From: Fagopyrum homotropicum
Taxonomy: Eukaryota; Streptophyta; Magnoliopsida; Caryophyllales; Polygonaceae
Direction: 5' to 3'
Length of the DNA: 64,000 nucleotides
NCBI GenBank assembly: GCA_033239125.1
Contig: BSWB01000002.1
Location: forward strand, 153,064,409 to 153,128,408
Both the position numbers and the translations under genes were made by a program. Under the pieces are notes generated by a model that searched no databases, was not told where the DNA came from, and saw only the letters and a list, made by a program, of their open reading frames with translations. This document shows, one piece after another, positions 53,656-64,000 of this stretch; the first letter of the stretch is position 1, and every line of letters begins with the position of its first letter.

Positions 53656-56269
53656 ATGGCGACAACTACTCATCTCGTGCTTCTTCGGGTGTTGATGGCT
53701 TTGATCTTTTCCGGGTGGGTTTGCCTTTGGTTTCTCAAGCCGACAGATGCCTGGACAAAGTTATGGCATGCTGCAGAGGACAATCTAAACAAAACAATCT
53801 TCAGATATAACGGTTGGAGTTTTTTATTCTTGTCCCTGACAGGAACCCCCATGCTTTGTGTTTGAATCAATCTGATACTCGGGTGCTGATTTTACAGGCC
53901 TTGATTTTCTGGTGTACACGTTTCCGATGATTTCTGTGTGTATGCTTGGACAAGTGGTCCTATTTTTACAATCCAAGGAACCACAAAGCCGAAAACCAAA
54001 AAAAGTTTTTTCAAGTGCTTTTCTGATTAAAACTCCCCTGGGTTTAATATCAATAGTTGAGATTATATCCATCACAGTTTTCACTCTCCTTCTAGCATGG
54101 ACATTCTATCTTAGAATCTCCCATGACTTCATAAAGCTCGTGCCACAGAAGCCTCTGATATTGCAAATGTGAGTATTTCTTAGCTAGCTAGATAGACATA
54201 TTAAGCTCTTTGTATCTTTTAATTATGGATCTGACCATGTGCACTGATTCAGATGGCAGTTAAAGTTCTGGAGTGTGGCAACTCGATGTGGCTTGCTATC
54301 AGAAGTGTGTCTATCGATTCTAGTCTTCCCAGTCCTACGAGGACTCTCCTTATTTCGGTTGCTTGGTGTTCAATTTGAAGCCTCAGTGAAATATCACATT
54401 TGGATTGGAACATCAATGATATTCTTTGCTACCTTACATGGTGTTGGCACTCTTTTCGTCTGGGGACCAAGTCATTACATTCAGGACGAGGTTTCTTGCT
54501 ATCTGACAATTTTAATAGTTGTTTATGGTATGATTGTGATCTATTCACCATATTTGTATGCAGATTTGGAAGTGGCAAAAAGAGGGTCGGATATACCTTG
54601 CAGGGATGATCACACTTGTTACAGGGCTAATAATCTGGATCACCTAGCTTCCGTTCATGAGGAGGACAAGGTTCCAAGTATTCTACAACATTCATCACTT
54701 ATACCTTGTTTTTCTGGTGTTTTTCCTATTTCATGCCGGGGACAGGCATTTCTACATGATTTTCTCTGGAGTTTTTCTCTTTGGACTAGACAAATTGCTT
54801 CGGACTGTTCAATCAAAGACTGAAACTTGCATTCTTTCTGCGCGGATCTTCCCTTGTAAAACAATCGAGCTTACCATCCCAAAGGACCCAAGTAAAAACC
54901 ACTTATACTCATCAACCAAAAAGATATTTGCCACAAAATTGAACAAAAACATTATTTTGTTTTGATGTGTTTCAGGATTAATGTATATGCCAACGAGTAT
55001 TATCTTCATGAAGGTCCCGATCATTTCCAGATTTCAGTGGCACCCATTCAGTATCACTTCCAGCTCTGCCATTGACAAAAGCACACAATGTCAGTTATGA
55101 TCAAATGTGAAGGATGGTGGACAAATACTTTGTATGACACTCTCCACAAGGAGTCGAGCTTATCTGATGAGCAGCCACGTTGTATCCCCGTTTCAGTAGA
55201 AGGCCCTTATGGACCCAATGTGGTGGATTTCCTAAGGTACCTATAGCTTAAAAATGCATCTATTGATTCTATTTTTCCTCTATGATTGAACAGATATTTT
55301 TCATCCTCTCACAGGTATGACAATCTTATAATGGTTGGTGGAGGAATTGGAATAACCCCATTTATAAGCATTTTGCAGCACACTGCATCTGCTGAAACTC
55401 GGAAAACAGGACAGCTCCCCTCCAAGATACAGATCATATATGTAGCCAAGACGTTGCAAGATCTTTCCTTGCTGCACTCGATCTCTAATCTGATTCTTAA
55501 CCAGCCGGCTGACGGAAGCTTGGAATTCAAGGTGAAAGTTTTCTTGACGCAGGAAGAGAAGGGCGGTTCCAACTTGAGAGAGATCCTAAACGAGTTCTCT
55601 GAAGAACGAAGACTGTTCTTTGGCACAAACAAATCAAGCCATATAATACACGGACCTGAAACCCCAGTCTACATAGCTACAATTGCTATGTTTTGTTCCT
55701 TGATTTTCATCCTCTTCCTATGCATATTCAACCATTTTTTCCTTCCTGTTGAATGCGGTAAATCATCTGACAAGACGACAAAGAGACCTTCCACACTAAT
55801 TGATCTTTTAGTCTTGAGCGCTTTCCTGATAGCCCTGTCATGGTGTGCATTGGTTGCAACCATTCTAAGACAGAGAAGGCTGAACAAAGAAGAGATCTGG
55901 TCAAATGCCTAGAAACAAGAAACGCAGTTGAGCAATGCGGGTCTTGTTACTTTCATAGAGCAGCATGAAGTTCATTTCGTGGGTAGGCCGAACTTCAAAG
56001 GTAGAAAGAACAGTGTGAGAGTTTATGTACATAATCTGTATTAAACTTAAACTAGTCTTGCTTGTTTGTTTGTTACAGATGAACTTTATAGGTCCGGAGA
56101 AGAAGTCGGTGCAGCTGATTTAGATGTTGTCGTGTGTGGACCTGAATCCTTGAAGGAGTCAGTGGCGTTAGCATGTCGCAAATGCTGTAAAGCTCGACTA
56201 GTTGACGCGGGAATGAACAGGAAAGCGAAAGCACGCATCAGCTTTCACTCCCTTAATTTCACGCTCTAA
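53656..56269 (+). pseudogene. Ferric reductase oxidase (FRO), nearly complete but disrupted
   Basis: The exons are 53656-53812, 53898-54168, 54253-54490, 54564-54891, 54976-55236, 55315-56000 and 56079-56269, with GT-AG introns and matching phases. They correspond to about 709 aa, the family length. FROs are plasma-membrane or organellar haem/FAD enzymes that reduce Fe(III) or Cu(II) with NAD(P)H. Seen here are an N-terminal membrane helix, the transmembrane haem region (GTSMIFFATLHGVGTLFVWG, HHLYLVFLVFFLFHAGDRHF), the FAD region (FQWHPFSITSS), the nucleotide loop (MVGGGIGITPFISIL) and the C-terminus SFHSLNFTL. Breaks are TAG at 54645-54647, a 2-bp insertion at about 55083-55086 and TAG at 55910-55912. 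Copy A lacks the first stop. Confidence 0.93.
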
Positions 56270-56750
56270 GGTGTAAGGTTATCTTTCATGTGCTCGTGCT
56301 TGTATGTTTCTTTGGCTGTAACTGTAAGTACTGGTTTTTCTACATATCATAGCAATATGTTGTCATAAACAAGGGCTAACAGCGATCAAATGATGTATGT
56401 TTACACTGCAAATACTGGGTTTATACTAGCTTATTAGCGAATTGAAGTTTTTCTAAATCATTTTTGGCTTCATTTAATCACGATTTATTAAGAATCAAAC
56501 AATTTTACGATTGGATAACCTATGATAATATTGATATTTGTGTAGTCTGCATTAATTCGGCCCATTGAGATTAGAAGTTAGAATAAAAATCCAAACATAC
56601 TTTAAACATAATAAAATTTAAAACCCAAGCAGACAAATAAAGCGTTCACTCTAAAACGGTAACGTGTACCATCGTATTAACATTGATACAATATTAGGCA
56701 GAAAACACATTGATACTATATTAACACGACGGTCGACTACAGTAGAATGA
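56270..56750. other. 3' flank of FRO copy B
   Basis: AT-rich, with no gene recognised. A T-run of about 26 bases at 56803-56829 lies just beyond, inside the protease remnant. Confidence 0.5.
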
Positions 56751-56755
56751 AAGAA

Positions 56756-57200
56756 AAGGAACACACCGGAATATTCTGTTCCATCAGCATATCGCAATTG
56801 GTAATAAAATTTTTTTTTTTTTTTTTTTTGTCTTTGGAGCACGATTTTCCATAATTAACTACCGAAGAACAAATGTCGTCGCATGGAATTTTTTTTAGCT
56901 CTTGGATAATCTTGAATCGTCTTGTTCGGTTGATACATTCACCCACGTGAATGAACTCCGTGTATCAAATACCGTCCTTCGTTCAAAATATTTTGAACCC
57001 GTAAGAAAAGTAACGAATGGTCTCTCCTAGCCACGGGCAACACGGATTGTGGTAAGTAACTGGATTGTTGGGTGATCTATGTGGAGGAGGGGCTAAAACT
57101 GGTCGGCTTTGTATGTTTAGAAACGGATTCTGAAGGACAATGGATGAAAAAGAGGATTAAAAAGTGTGGCCAAAGATTAAAAAAAAAGGAGTCATTTCAT
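56756..57200 (-). pseudogene. Aspartic protease remnant 1, copy B
   Basis: It aligns with the first about 180 codons of the protease at 18165-19397. The catalytic site region reads DTRSSFTWVNVS, so the essential Gly of DTGSS is Arg. YADGTEYSG follows near the end. Several stops and frameshifts and a T-run insertion break it. The C-terminal two-thirds, including the second catalytic Asp, is missing. Confidence 0.85.
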
Positions 57201-57389
57201 GGCAGTTGTGTGGAGTAAATTCAATTATGTTTCAAAGTGCACAAAATGAAATCGCTAACTATTCAATTTATAGACATATACAACGTGACAACTTGACTCA
57301 AGTTGTAAGGGAAGTGTGAAATCAAAATCATGATTCATGCATGTACTAACCATAAGATTAGGCGTACCATTTACTTTAAATGAAATTTT

Positions 57390-57645
57390 ACAACGTAAGA
57401 AAAAGTAACGAAATATGACCCTTCGTTCAACATAGTTTGTGGTTTTATTTTGGGTACTCTTTGCGGTTTTATTTTGAGTTGTCAAAGTAACGTTGAATTG
57501 TTGGGTGCTCTTTGCAGAGGAGGGAAAGGCTAAAACTGGCGGGCTTTGTATGTGTAGAATCGGAAAGAGAACGAAGTGAAGAAGAGAATTGAAGTGTGGC
57601 TAACGATAAAATGAGAAGTAATGGAAGCAATACCCCACCTTTCAT
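57390..57645 (-). pseudogene. Aspartic protease remnant 2 (N-terminus), copy B
   Basis: It starts with a signal peptide like that of the intact gene (MKGGVLLPLLLILSLATLQF, ATG at 57645-57643). It continues with STHTKPASFSLSLL and HPTIQRYFDN, then stops. Together with remnant 1 and their shared promoter words (CAATTTATAGACA at about 57265 and 57690) it shows a local tandem duplication of about 400 bp. Confidence 0.85.
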
Positions 57646-57924
57646 CGCAGTTGTGTGGATAAATTCAATTAAAATGAAATGGCTAACTATTCAATTTATA
57701 GACAGGCATAGCGTCACAATTTCACCAATTTACCATACACTCAAGCTGTAATGAAAGTGTGAAATCAAATTCACACTTTATGCATGTACTAACCATTAGA
57801 TTAGGAATACCATTTACTTTGAATGAACTTTATGACCTAGAACACATGAGTGATCAACGATCACGATTAACGATCACGAATAATAATACGAAGTAAGAGA
57901 TCAAAGACTACACCTTGATGCATA

Positions 57925-58090
57925 TTCGATTTCAACTTGCAGTTACATCATTCAGTTTGCATGGAAATTTTAAAGCTTTGGCTCATGTATTGTTCTTGTT
58001 GCTAAAATTTCAACTTGCTGCTGCACCATTCAATTTGCATGAAAATTTTGAAATTTTAACTCATGTGTTTTCCCTTGTCGTTGAAGTTGT
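57925..58090 (+). repeat. About 84-bp tandem repeat
   Basis: Two diverged copies (TTTCAACTTGCAGTTACATCATTC.. and TTTCAACTTGCTGCTGCACCATTC..) give a 70-codon frame with an internal repeat (NFKALAHVLFLLLKFQLAA). I do not recognise a family. The repeat explains the open frame at least in part. Confidence 0.6.
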
Positions 58091-58129
58091 TATCCTACTC
58101 AAAATAGTTAACAAGTTGTTAAGATAGCA

Positions 58130-59090
58130 CATACGAACATGATGGAAAAGCTACATAAGAAATGAATAGAACAAGCTTGTGTTCCGAAAGTTACCTCGAC
58201 ATATCTCTTAAAGATGTATACTTGTCATACTAGCTTCAACAACACATCCTTCTTTCTACCCGTTGCTTCGATTTTCTTGAAATATGAGTACAATGGTTTC
58301 TCAGTAAACGATTTCTGCTTAAAAATATCTAGATGAAACAATTTACTATATATTATCTTTCAAAAGAGACCAACGTAATCTCATGTAATAGGGTAGCATT
58401 AGCGGGAACGGTCATGGCTTTATTTGGGAATCTAAACCACCAAATTAAGGCGTATCCAAGTGCAATTGTCGCTCATAACAGTTTTGTTCAATCCTTAAAT
58501 AACTTGATTTGCAAAACATACACATAAGCAATTGCTCAAGTATGGAAAACATTACACTTGAAAAAAACCAGTAAAGTTATCTTCATCTGTTGAACTTGGT
58601 TATGATATTATGGTTTGGGTTGAAATATGAGACAAGCTACTTGGACCTGAATCGCGTTAGGTTCGTCAAAGACTTAACTTAAGCTCGTTCATTTTCCAAC
58701 GAGCCGAATATGATCACATTTTAAAGCTCGTATAAAATTTAGGTTCATTTCGGACTCGTTCGGTTAAAATAACATTATAGAAGCATTATTTTATCCGAGC
58801 TACTCGGAATCGGTTCGATCTCGTTCACTCTCTAAACGAGGCGAATATGAACAAATTTAAAAGCTAGTACAAAATTTTCATTCTCATTAATAAGTTTAAT
58901 AAAATTGAAAATGTACAAGCTTTTAAAAAATCATTACTTGTCTTAACTTTGATTTGAAAAAAGAAAGAAGAAGAGATGGAATCAATGTAGGAAGTATTCC
59001 AGTTTGGATCAAAAGACTCAATACCGGAAATATATTACTTTGACTGAAATAAATTAAGTAGAACAACATAAATCAAATGTTATAAACTAC
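58130..59090. other. No gene recognised; dispersed-repeat-like sequence
   Basis: Bases 58650-58880 contain two arms of similar sequence (AGCTCGTTCATTTTCCAACGAGCCGAATATGA and CTCGTTCACTCTCTAAACGAGGCGAATATGA). This resembles a common class of plant interspersed repeats, possibly hAT-related. A 64-codon frame at 58333-58527 has no recognisable product. Confidence 0.45.
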
Positions 59091-59092
59091 AA

Positions 59093-59584
59093 TCATGAAT
59101 TAGACTTCCTACCAGAAACCATGTTGAAAAGATTCCTGAGACTATTCTTACTCTCTTTCCTCTTCCTACCACCTACAACTGTTATATCTCCCTCTTCTAA
59201 GACAAACCCAGAAAACTCATCATCTAAAACCAATCCTTCTTCCAATCTCTTCGAAACCGCAACAATCTCATAAGAATCCCAAAGGGATTGACTGAACCTA
59301 CAACTCGAACAGCTAGAATCGATCTCGTCTTGTTTCTTCTTCTTCTTCTTCATCGCTTCGACTCTAAATCGAGTAGGCTGGCCATTGAAGTTCCTCCTAC
59401 GAGTATCGAACTCGTTGGAAGAAGACGAGTCGTTGATTGCTTCATGACGGTTCAGCCAAGCTTGAGCAACTGCCTTGAGGATTTCGAGCTCTACTTTGTG
59501 ATGATGAAGTTCATGATGATGTGGTGGAAGATCATCAACTATGTTCTTCCTTCTCCACATTACTTTTTCTGGGTTTTCATTCAA
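59093..59584 (-). CDS. Conserved-looking plant protein of unknown function
   Basis: A single-exon frame of 163 codons. It has a His-rich N-terminal stretch (HHHELHHHKVELEILKAVAQAWL), a Lys run (KKKKKK, about residue 80), a Cys pair (SSCSSC), then SQSLWDSYEIVAVSKRLEEGL and a basic C-terminus (GGRKRKESKNSLRNLF). The WDSYE-I-VAVSK-LE stretch looks like a conserved motif of small plant proteins, but I cannot name the family. The basic clusters would suit a nuclear location. Codon use and composition are normal, so I favour a real gene. Confidence 0.65.
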   Translation of the reverse strand: MNENPEKVMWRRKNIVDDLPPHHHELHHHKVELEILKAVAQAWLNRHEAINDSSSSNEFDTRRRNFNGQPTRFRVEAMKKKKKKQDEIDSSCSSCRFSQSLWDSYEIVAVSKRLEEGLVLDDEFSGFVLEEGDITVVGGRKRKESKNSLRNLFNMVSGRKSNS

Positions 59585-60408
59585 GGGAAGATATGATGTT
59601 GTTATCTTGTTTCAGCCAATGATAACCTCAGATTCTTGATGGTTGCTGATAGGGATGATTCATTGCTCATATTCTTTTATTCCTTGAATGTATAATGTGA
59701 CTAATCAATAGGATTTGTGAAAGGTAGGTATCTATCATATATATCTTAATAGCTTGAGTTATGAAATCTATACTGCATAGAAATGAGAATTTGGTTTGTA
59801 TTTTTGTGGTTGTGATAATTTTGTTAATTAGAGAATTCATATTGGTTGTCTTTTGTATGAATTTGAAAGATACATACATGTGTGGACATATATTGGCCAT
59901 GACTCTTGCATATGTCCTTTGCATGGTCCCGGTGTTGGTGTAGCGTTATTGTGTTCATGCTTTAATTGCTCGAAAACGACATATATGGATCGGATCTAGA
60001 TCGATTTGAAGCCGAATCACACACGACACCATCATACGTCTCAAGCGACCTACCGATGTGCATTTATGAGAGCTAAGAACAAACTACACAAACAAGATAC
60101 GAACAAGTGCAACGAAAACTCTTTTTGGATTCTTCGCACTAGATCAATGGTGAGGCCAACAATTCATGGTTTATTATAACAACTACAGCAACATTCTCCA
60201 AGGAAACTCTTTGTAAGATGATTCTAGAACCAAACAAGCTACAAATTTATAAGAAAATTAGGACTCATACATGATCTCCCCAAGGAAGCCTTTGTAAAAT
60301 GCTTGGAGGTGACTGAAAATGAAATATGTCTACTCCTTGACATGCAGTCCACAGTCAAGGGAAATCAGTTGAAGAAGAAAATCAAGGATGATCAATGTAA
60401 GAAACAGA
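59585..60408. other. Intergenic region between unknown gene and PIRL gene
   Basis: It contains the 5' flank of the minus-strand gene at 59093-59584 and the 3' flank of the PIRL gene. The GCTACAAATTTATAAG and AAGGAAACTCTTTGTAA / AAGGAAGCCTTTGTAAA words at 60205 and 60280 form a small repeat. No other gene seen. Confidence 0.5.
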
Positions 60409-62724
60409 TTAAAGCTGCTGATTAAGCCATGCTTCTCTAGGGGAGCCTTGAGGGGAAGTAAGATATTCAGAAGCAGAAGAGACCTGTTGTTTAAGCCATG
60501 ACGTGCTTCTAGTGACGTTGCGTTTGACCCATCCAGTCTCGGTCTCCTCCTTATCCTCTTGTATGTTGTTCTTCTCTTCCTCCTCTAGCAATTTGTGCCA
60601 TCTTTCGGCCATGAACTTTACTACAGCTTGTGCACCTTGGCTCAGAATCTCTTTTGGTGGGCTCTCTAAAGGGTTTTGATCTAAGTTAAGTTTGATTAGG
60701 TTTTTTAACCTGCCAAAGTTATCAGGGAGTTTATGGATTTGGTTATTGCTTAGGTCCAGCTCTTTGAGATTGATCAGTCCACCAAAAGTTTCAGGGAGTT
60801 CAGTCAAGTCAGTGAAGTTGCCACTAAGATTGATAATCTCAAGATTGGTTAGCTCGTCGATTGAAAGAGGAAGACCACGAAGCTCGTTGAAGTGGACATA
60901 TAGCTGTTGGAGGGTTTTCATCTCGCCGACAGATGTAGGAAGGGAGCGAAGTTTGTTATAATGAACTGATAGGGTTCTTAGGTTCACCATTTCATTGCCT
61001 AGGTTTGTTGGTAAGTGTGTAAGGTTGTTGAAACTAGTATCCAGTTCCACCAAGGACCTGAGAAAGATTAAACCAAATTATAAGCTTGTAGCTAAAGATG
61101 AAAATGATGGGGTTAGTGTTTAATGTGGCAAGATGAAGAGTTACCTGCAGTGAGAAATAGTATCAGGTAGGGAAGTTAGCTTGTTATGAGAGACGTTGAG
61201 AATCTTCAAACTAACCAAAAAACCAATCGAATCAGGCAACGATTCTAGAACATTGGAAGAAAGGTTTAACTCCTCTAGACCTTCTAATCCAGCAATCGTT
61301 TCGGGTAACACCTGCATCCCCAGAGATCAGAATTTAGGAAGCCAAATTTGAAACAACTGAATGCTGCTAATATGCTGAATATAAAGAACTCTCTAATCCA
61401 ATGACCAGCCGAAAAAAAATGAAACCAGAGGAGTTGAAACAACTGCTCTTCATAATAAAGGAAGCAAGTCAACAAAGTAACAGGCCAAATACTAATAAAG
61501 TGGATACAGTAACTAAGAAAGTTCATCAACGGGAAGTACAATGCATCAAGTTTTGAGAAACAATGCAGCTGCACTGAAAATACAACTGCGTAACAGCATA
61601 TCCAAAATGAAAATTGAGTTAGTGAGATAAAAAATACATACAAAACCATTTCTATTTTCTAGGGAAGATTCTATACAAACAGAGAGAATCAAAATTCAAA
61701 CATGGTCCAAAAGAAAAATTAGATTTTAGCAAATTATTAAAGTTTAATAACTCAGTAAGGTTTGCTGGGAGGAATTTCAGTTCAAATCTAGATCTGCATC
61801 AATGTAGTCAAATTTTCAATTCTCCTCTAGAGACCAGTTTTCTGGCATTTGCACAATCATCAGTTTCGATCAATGAGTGTACATCTACTTGGTAGATGAT
61901 TCAAATTGTCATCCCATTAGAACACAACAATGAAAAATAATAAAATGAACAGAAATCCAAACAATATCCAATTAAGAAAAAGCAGCAGAGAATCTGACCT
62001 GTAGCAGATTATTCGACAAATTGAGCATGACGAGACCTCGAATTCCCCCAAACGCCTCAGGCAAATGCTTCAGTTTCGTCCCGGACAAATCAACCCGCTC
62101 GATCCCCCTCCCAGCCTCATGCTGCTCCAGTATCCGTGCAACATCCTCATTCATCTCCTCGCTCGGCCCTTCCTCCATCACCGAATTCTCGCCGCCTTCC
62201 CTTGATGCCGCCGAATCGTAGATCTTCATCAATCTCTTCTCCGCATTCTTCAACAGCTTCTGATACTCCCCGTGCATCTCATCCAACTGTATCACCGCCT
62301 TAAACATCTCTCTCTCTTGCTCCACCGCCTTCCTCCTCTCCCTCTCCTCATCGGTGAGCCGCGACGACTGCCAATCTTCATCAAGCTCATTAGAAAGGAC
62401 CGAATTGATCTCAGAAACCTTCTCTTTCGCCCTATCGACAGTCTCGTGATCGGGACGGTCTCCTAGGGCCCGGAGTACCGATCGAGTCTTGGCAATTTCA
62501 GAAACAGCTGCAGTCATCTCTGAAATCACCTTCGGATCCTTGAGATGCGGCATCTTCTCCACCAGCGGGTCAACGAATCGGACATCATCGGAATCCGATT
62601 CCGGCAGTAACTGTGGCCGCTCGATGTCAAACTCGGACTCATACGAGCCTGATCTGGGACTGAATGAGGCTATACGAGACAAGACGAAGTTGACGATCGG
62701 GTAGCTTCTGGGGCTGGAATCCAT
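60409..62724 (-). CDS. PIRL9: Plant intracellular Ras-group LRR protein (PIRL1/9-like)
   Basis: The exons (minus strand) are 62724-61999, 61311-61145 and 61057-60409. Splice sites are GT-AG and in phase, for 513 aa, close to Arabidopsis PIRL9. Residues 1-215 are acidic with coiled-coil potential (EERERRKAVEQEREMFKAVIQ). Residues about 220-445 form nine to ten leucine-rich repeats of the Ras-suppressor type (LPEAFGGIRGLVMLNLSNN, LPDNFGRLKNLIKLNLDQN). A short C-terminal tail ends in PQGSPREAWLNQQL. PIRLs are plant cytosolic relatives of SHOC2/RSU1. Arabidopsis PIRL1 and PIRL9 act in pollen development. The two introns interrupt the repeat region. No defect is seen. Which of PIRL1 or PIRL9 is the orthologue needs a tree. 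Confidence 0.93.
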
Positions 62725-62939
62725 TTTCAGAGGAAAATCAGTTAAGGTCTCCAGTTAGGGTGATGGCATTTTAATGGACGAAGAGAGCGAGGAAGGAGAG
62801 TGTTTGTAGGGGAGGGAGTGGTGGGAATCACGAAGACTGTTCCAACTCCAAACGTGCTTCGATAAACTGTGTTTATTCCCAGTTCGTTTCCCCCCTCTAT
62901 ATTTAGTTTTATAGCATTAAACTTCAATACTTTATGAAC

Positions 62940-63300
62940 ATTTAAGTAATTTTCCTTGGAAGAGAACTTAATGATGTTTTTTTAAGACGTACGTACGTCA
63001 TCCGGTTCGATCGGTTTAGCCGTTTACGTTTGGATCGGGTAGTAAATTGTGTCCCAACAGGAGGGTTCGAGTTCCTCCGGACTAACTATTTAAGGAGTCT
63101 AGCACCACATCCCAGCATAACAACTAAGTATTGGTGGACTTAATGATGTTGCTGAAACAGAATTATTGATTTGAGGCACCGGATAAATTTGGAGGCTTGA
63201 GACCCCTTTAGAAATGAAAGCCGGACTATTTTTTTTAAAACGGAAAGCGGTTAGAAAAAAAAACTATTTATTTCATCTTCAAGTATTTTTGCGGAAAATT
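62940..63300. other. Region upstream of PIRL, no gene recognised
   Basis: It contains ACGTACGTACGTCA at about 62988 and a tRNA T-arm-like GGGTTCGAGTTCCTCC at about 63063, with no full tRNA fold. It may be a SINE fragment. Otherwise featureless. Confidence 0.4.
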
Positions 63301-63302
63301 TT

Positions 63303-63425
63303 GGGATGAGTTTCATACCAGAAAATTCTAGTATGAGTCCAAAATCAAAAATTTTGAGTGTGAATATGAATTGGTTTCCTTGATTCAAAACAGCCTTAAC
63401 GAGTCCAAAATCTGAAACTTTGAGT
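63303..63425. repeat. ATACCAGAA-type repeat joined to a duplicated kinase segment
   Basis: TCATACCAGAAAATTCTAGTATGAG is the word found at 7500-7765. It runs directly into GAGTCCAAAATC..GAGTGTGAA, which occurs twice (63336-63364 and 63399-63429). The second copy belongs to the kinase fragment. Confidence 0.6.
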
Positions 63426-63610
63426 GTGAAATCATGTTATGGCAAGATGTTGCTTGACTTGAAGTCACGGTGAATGACACACGGGTTCGAATCTTCGTGT
63501 ATGTACGCTACACCTCGAGCTGCACCAAGGGCGATTATCATTCAGGTTTCCCAATCAAGCGGAGTGTTTTCCTTGTCAACTCCTAATTGCACAGCATTAC
63601 AGTAATTGAT
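63385..63610 (-). pseudogene. Receptor-like kinase fragment
   Basis: The minus strand reads VDKENTPLDWET, stop, MIIALGAARGVAYIHEDSN, then the catalytic loop VIHRDFKSSNIL, a second stop and KVSDFGLVK. This is the core of a plant receptor-like or cytoplasmic kinase. The wording is closest to the ALE2/PERK groups. Only about 75 codons around the active site remain, with two stops, so it is dead. No flanking kinase sequence is present. Confidence 0.85.
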
Positions 63611-63711
63611 GAGTATTCACTCAAAGAAGAAGGTAGGATTTATCGTAATTTATGAGTGAAGGTGGTGGCTCAAGAAGGGGCTTCTCCGGCTTCGACAAGG
63701 TGAGGCTTCAT

Positions 63712-64000
63712 TGTAATATCCTTAGTTCTTTAGTGACCCCGACCCTGCGCCTCAACTGAGCCGCAGGTGCGGAGCCGCCCCTGCGACACTGATGACCCGC
63801 CCCCGTGGTTTATAGGGTGGGCGCCGCTTTATTTGACCGTCTTACTTTCCCGTTTCTTCACCTATAAGTTTCCTTCTCTCACTTGTGGGAGGGTTTGCTT
63901 TCTAGATTTTCCTCAATCTCCTTCTCTCTCACGTTATTCTTTCCTTCCTTATCCTCTTTTTATTTCTTTCTTGTTTTCTCCTTGGTTCTTCCTCTAGCCT
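63712..64000 (+). mobile_element. 5' end of a gypsy-like LTR, running out of the window
   Basis: It starts TGTAATATCCTTAGTTCTT, like the LTRs at 10403 and 25411. GCCGCCCCTGCG-type words follow, and then a pyrimidine-rich leader (TTCCTTCTCTC). The right end lies beyond the window, so whether it is a solo LTR or a full element is unknown. Confidence 0.75.

Noticed and set aside
63050..63085. tRNA gene or SINE based on GGGTTCGAGTTCCTCC
   Set aside because: Only a T-arm-like stretch is present. No acceptor stem or anticodon arm could be paired.
1..64000. CRISPR arrays, bacterial operons, phage modules
   Set aside because: Direct repeats seen are tandem or LTR repeats without unique spacers. Gene structure is eukaryotic throughout.

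Overview
The window is nuclear DNA of a flowering plant, most likely a eudicot. It shows GT-AG introns, plant gene families (ferric reductase oxidase FRO, PIRL leucine-rich-repeat protein, plant A1 aspartic protease, HSP70) and plant transposon lineages (Athila, plant L1 LINEs, TRIM, Mutator-like with FAR1 and plant-mobile-domain genes). The species cannot be named from the sequence alone. Most of the DNA is transposon-derived.

Layout. 1-1808: 3' end of an Athila-type LTR element abutting a decayed L1 LINE (about 1830-6850, minus). 6855-19800: 'copy A' of an old segmental duplication, holding a divergent HSP70-like gene with an open spliced frame, a wrecked FRO gene and an intact aspartic protease. 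A solo gypsy-like LTR and a long foldback element have inserted in it. 19900-25410: unusual sequence with organelle-like pieces (a mitovirus-type RNA polymerase remnant and an SSU-rRNA-like stretch), interrupted by a complete 2.2-kb TRIM/LARD element with a CGGGG target duplication. 25411-40471: a solo LTR (target duplication CCATT) split by a complete 13.27-kb Athila element on the minus strand (target duplication GGGAC). 40786-42835: another LTR abutting a Copia RNase H tail. 43940-57900: 'copy B' of the duplication, with an almost complete FRO pseudogene and remnants of the HSP70 and protease genes. It is invaded by a roughly 7-kb MuDR-like element and a Helitron-like end. 59093-62724: a small unknown protein gene and an intact three-exon PIRL gene. 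63385-63610: a receptor-kinase fragment. 63712-64000: the start of another LTR.

The two copies decayed in a complementary way: A kept HSP70 and the protease, B kept most of FRO. Each copy also serves as the empty site for insertions in the other.

The most unusual unit is the Mutator-like element at about 44341-51140. It has two convergent genes read inward from the ends, as in maize MuDR. One encodes a plant-mobile-domain protein. The other encodes a FAR1-type DNA-binding domain, a MULE transposase and an OTU cysteine-protease domain in one spliced frame. Both genes now carry in-frame stops, but every splice junction keeps phase and the OTU catalytic residues are still present.
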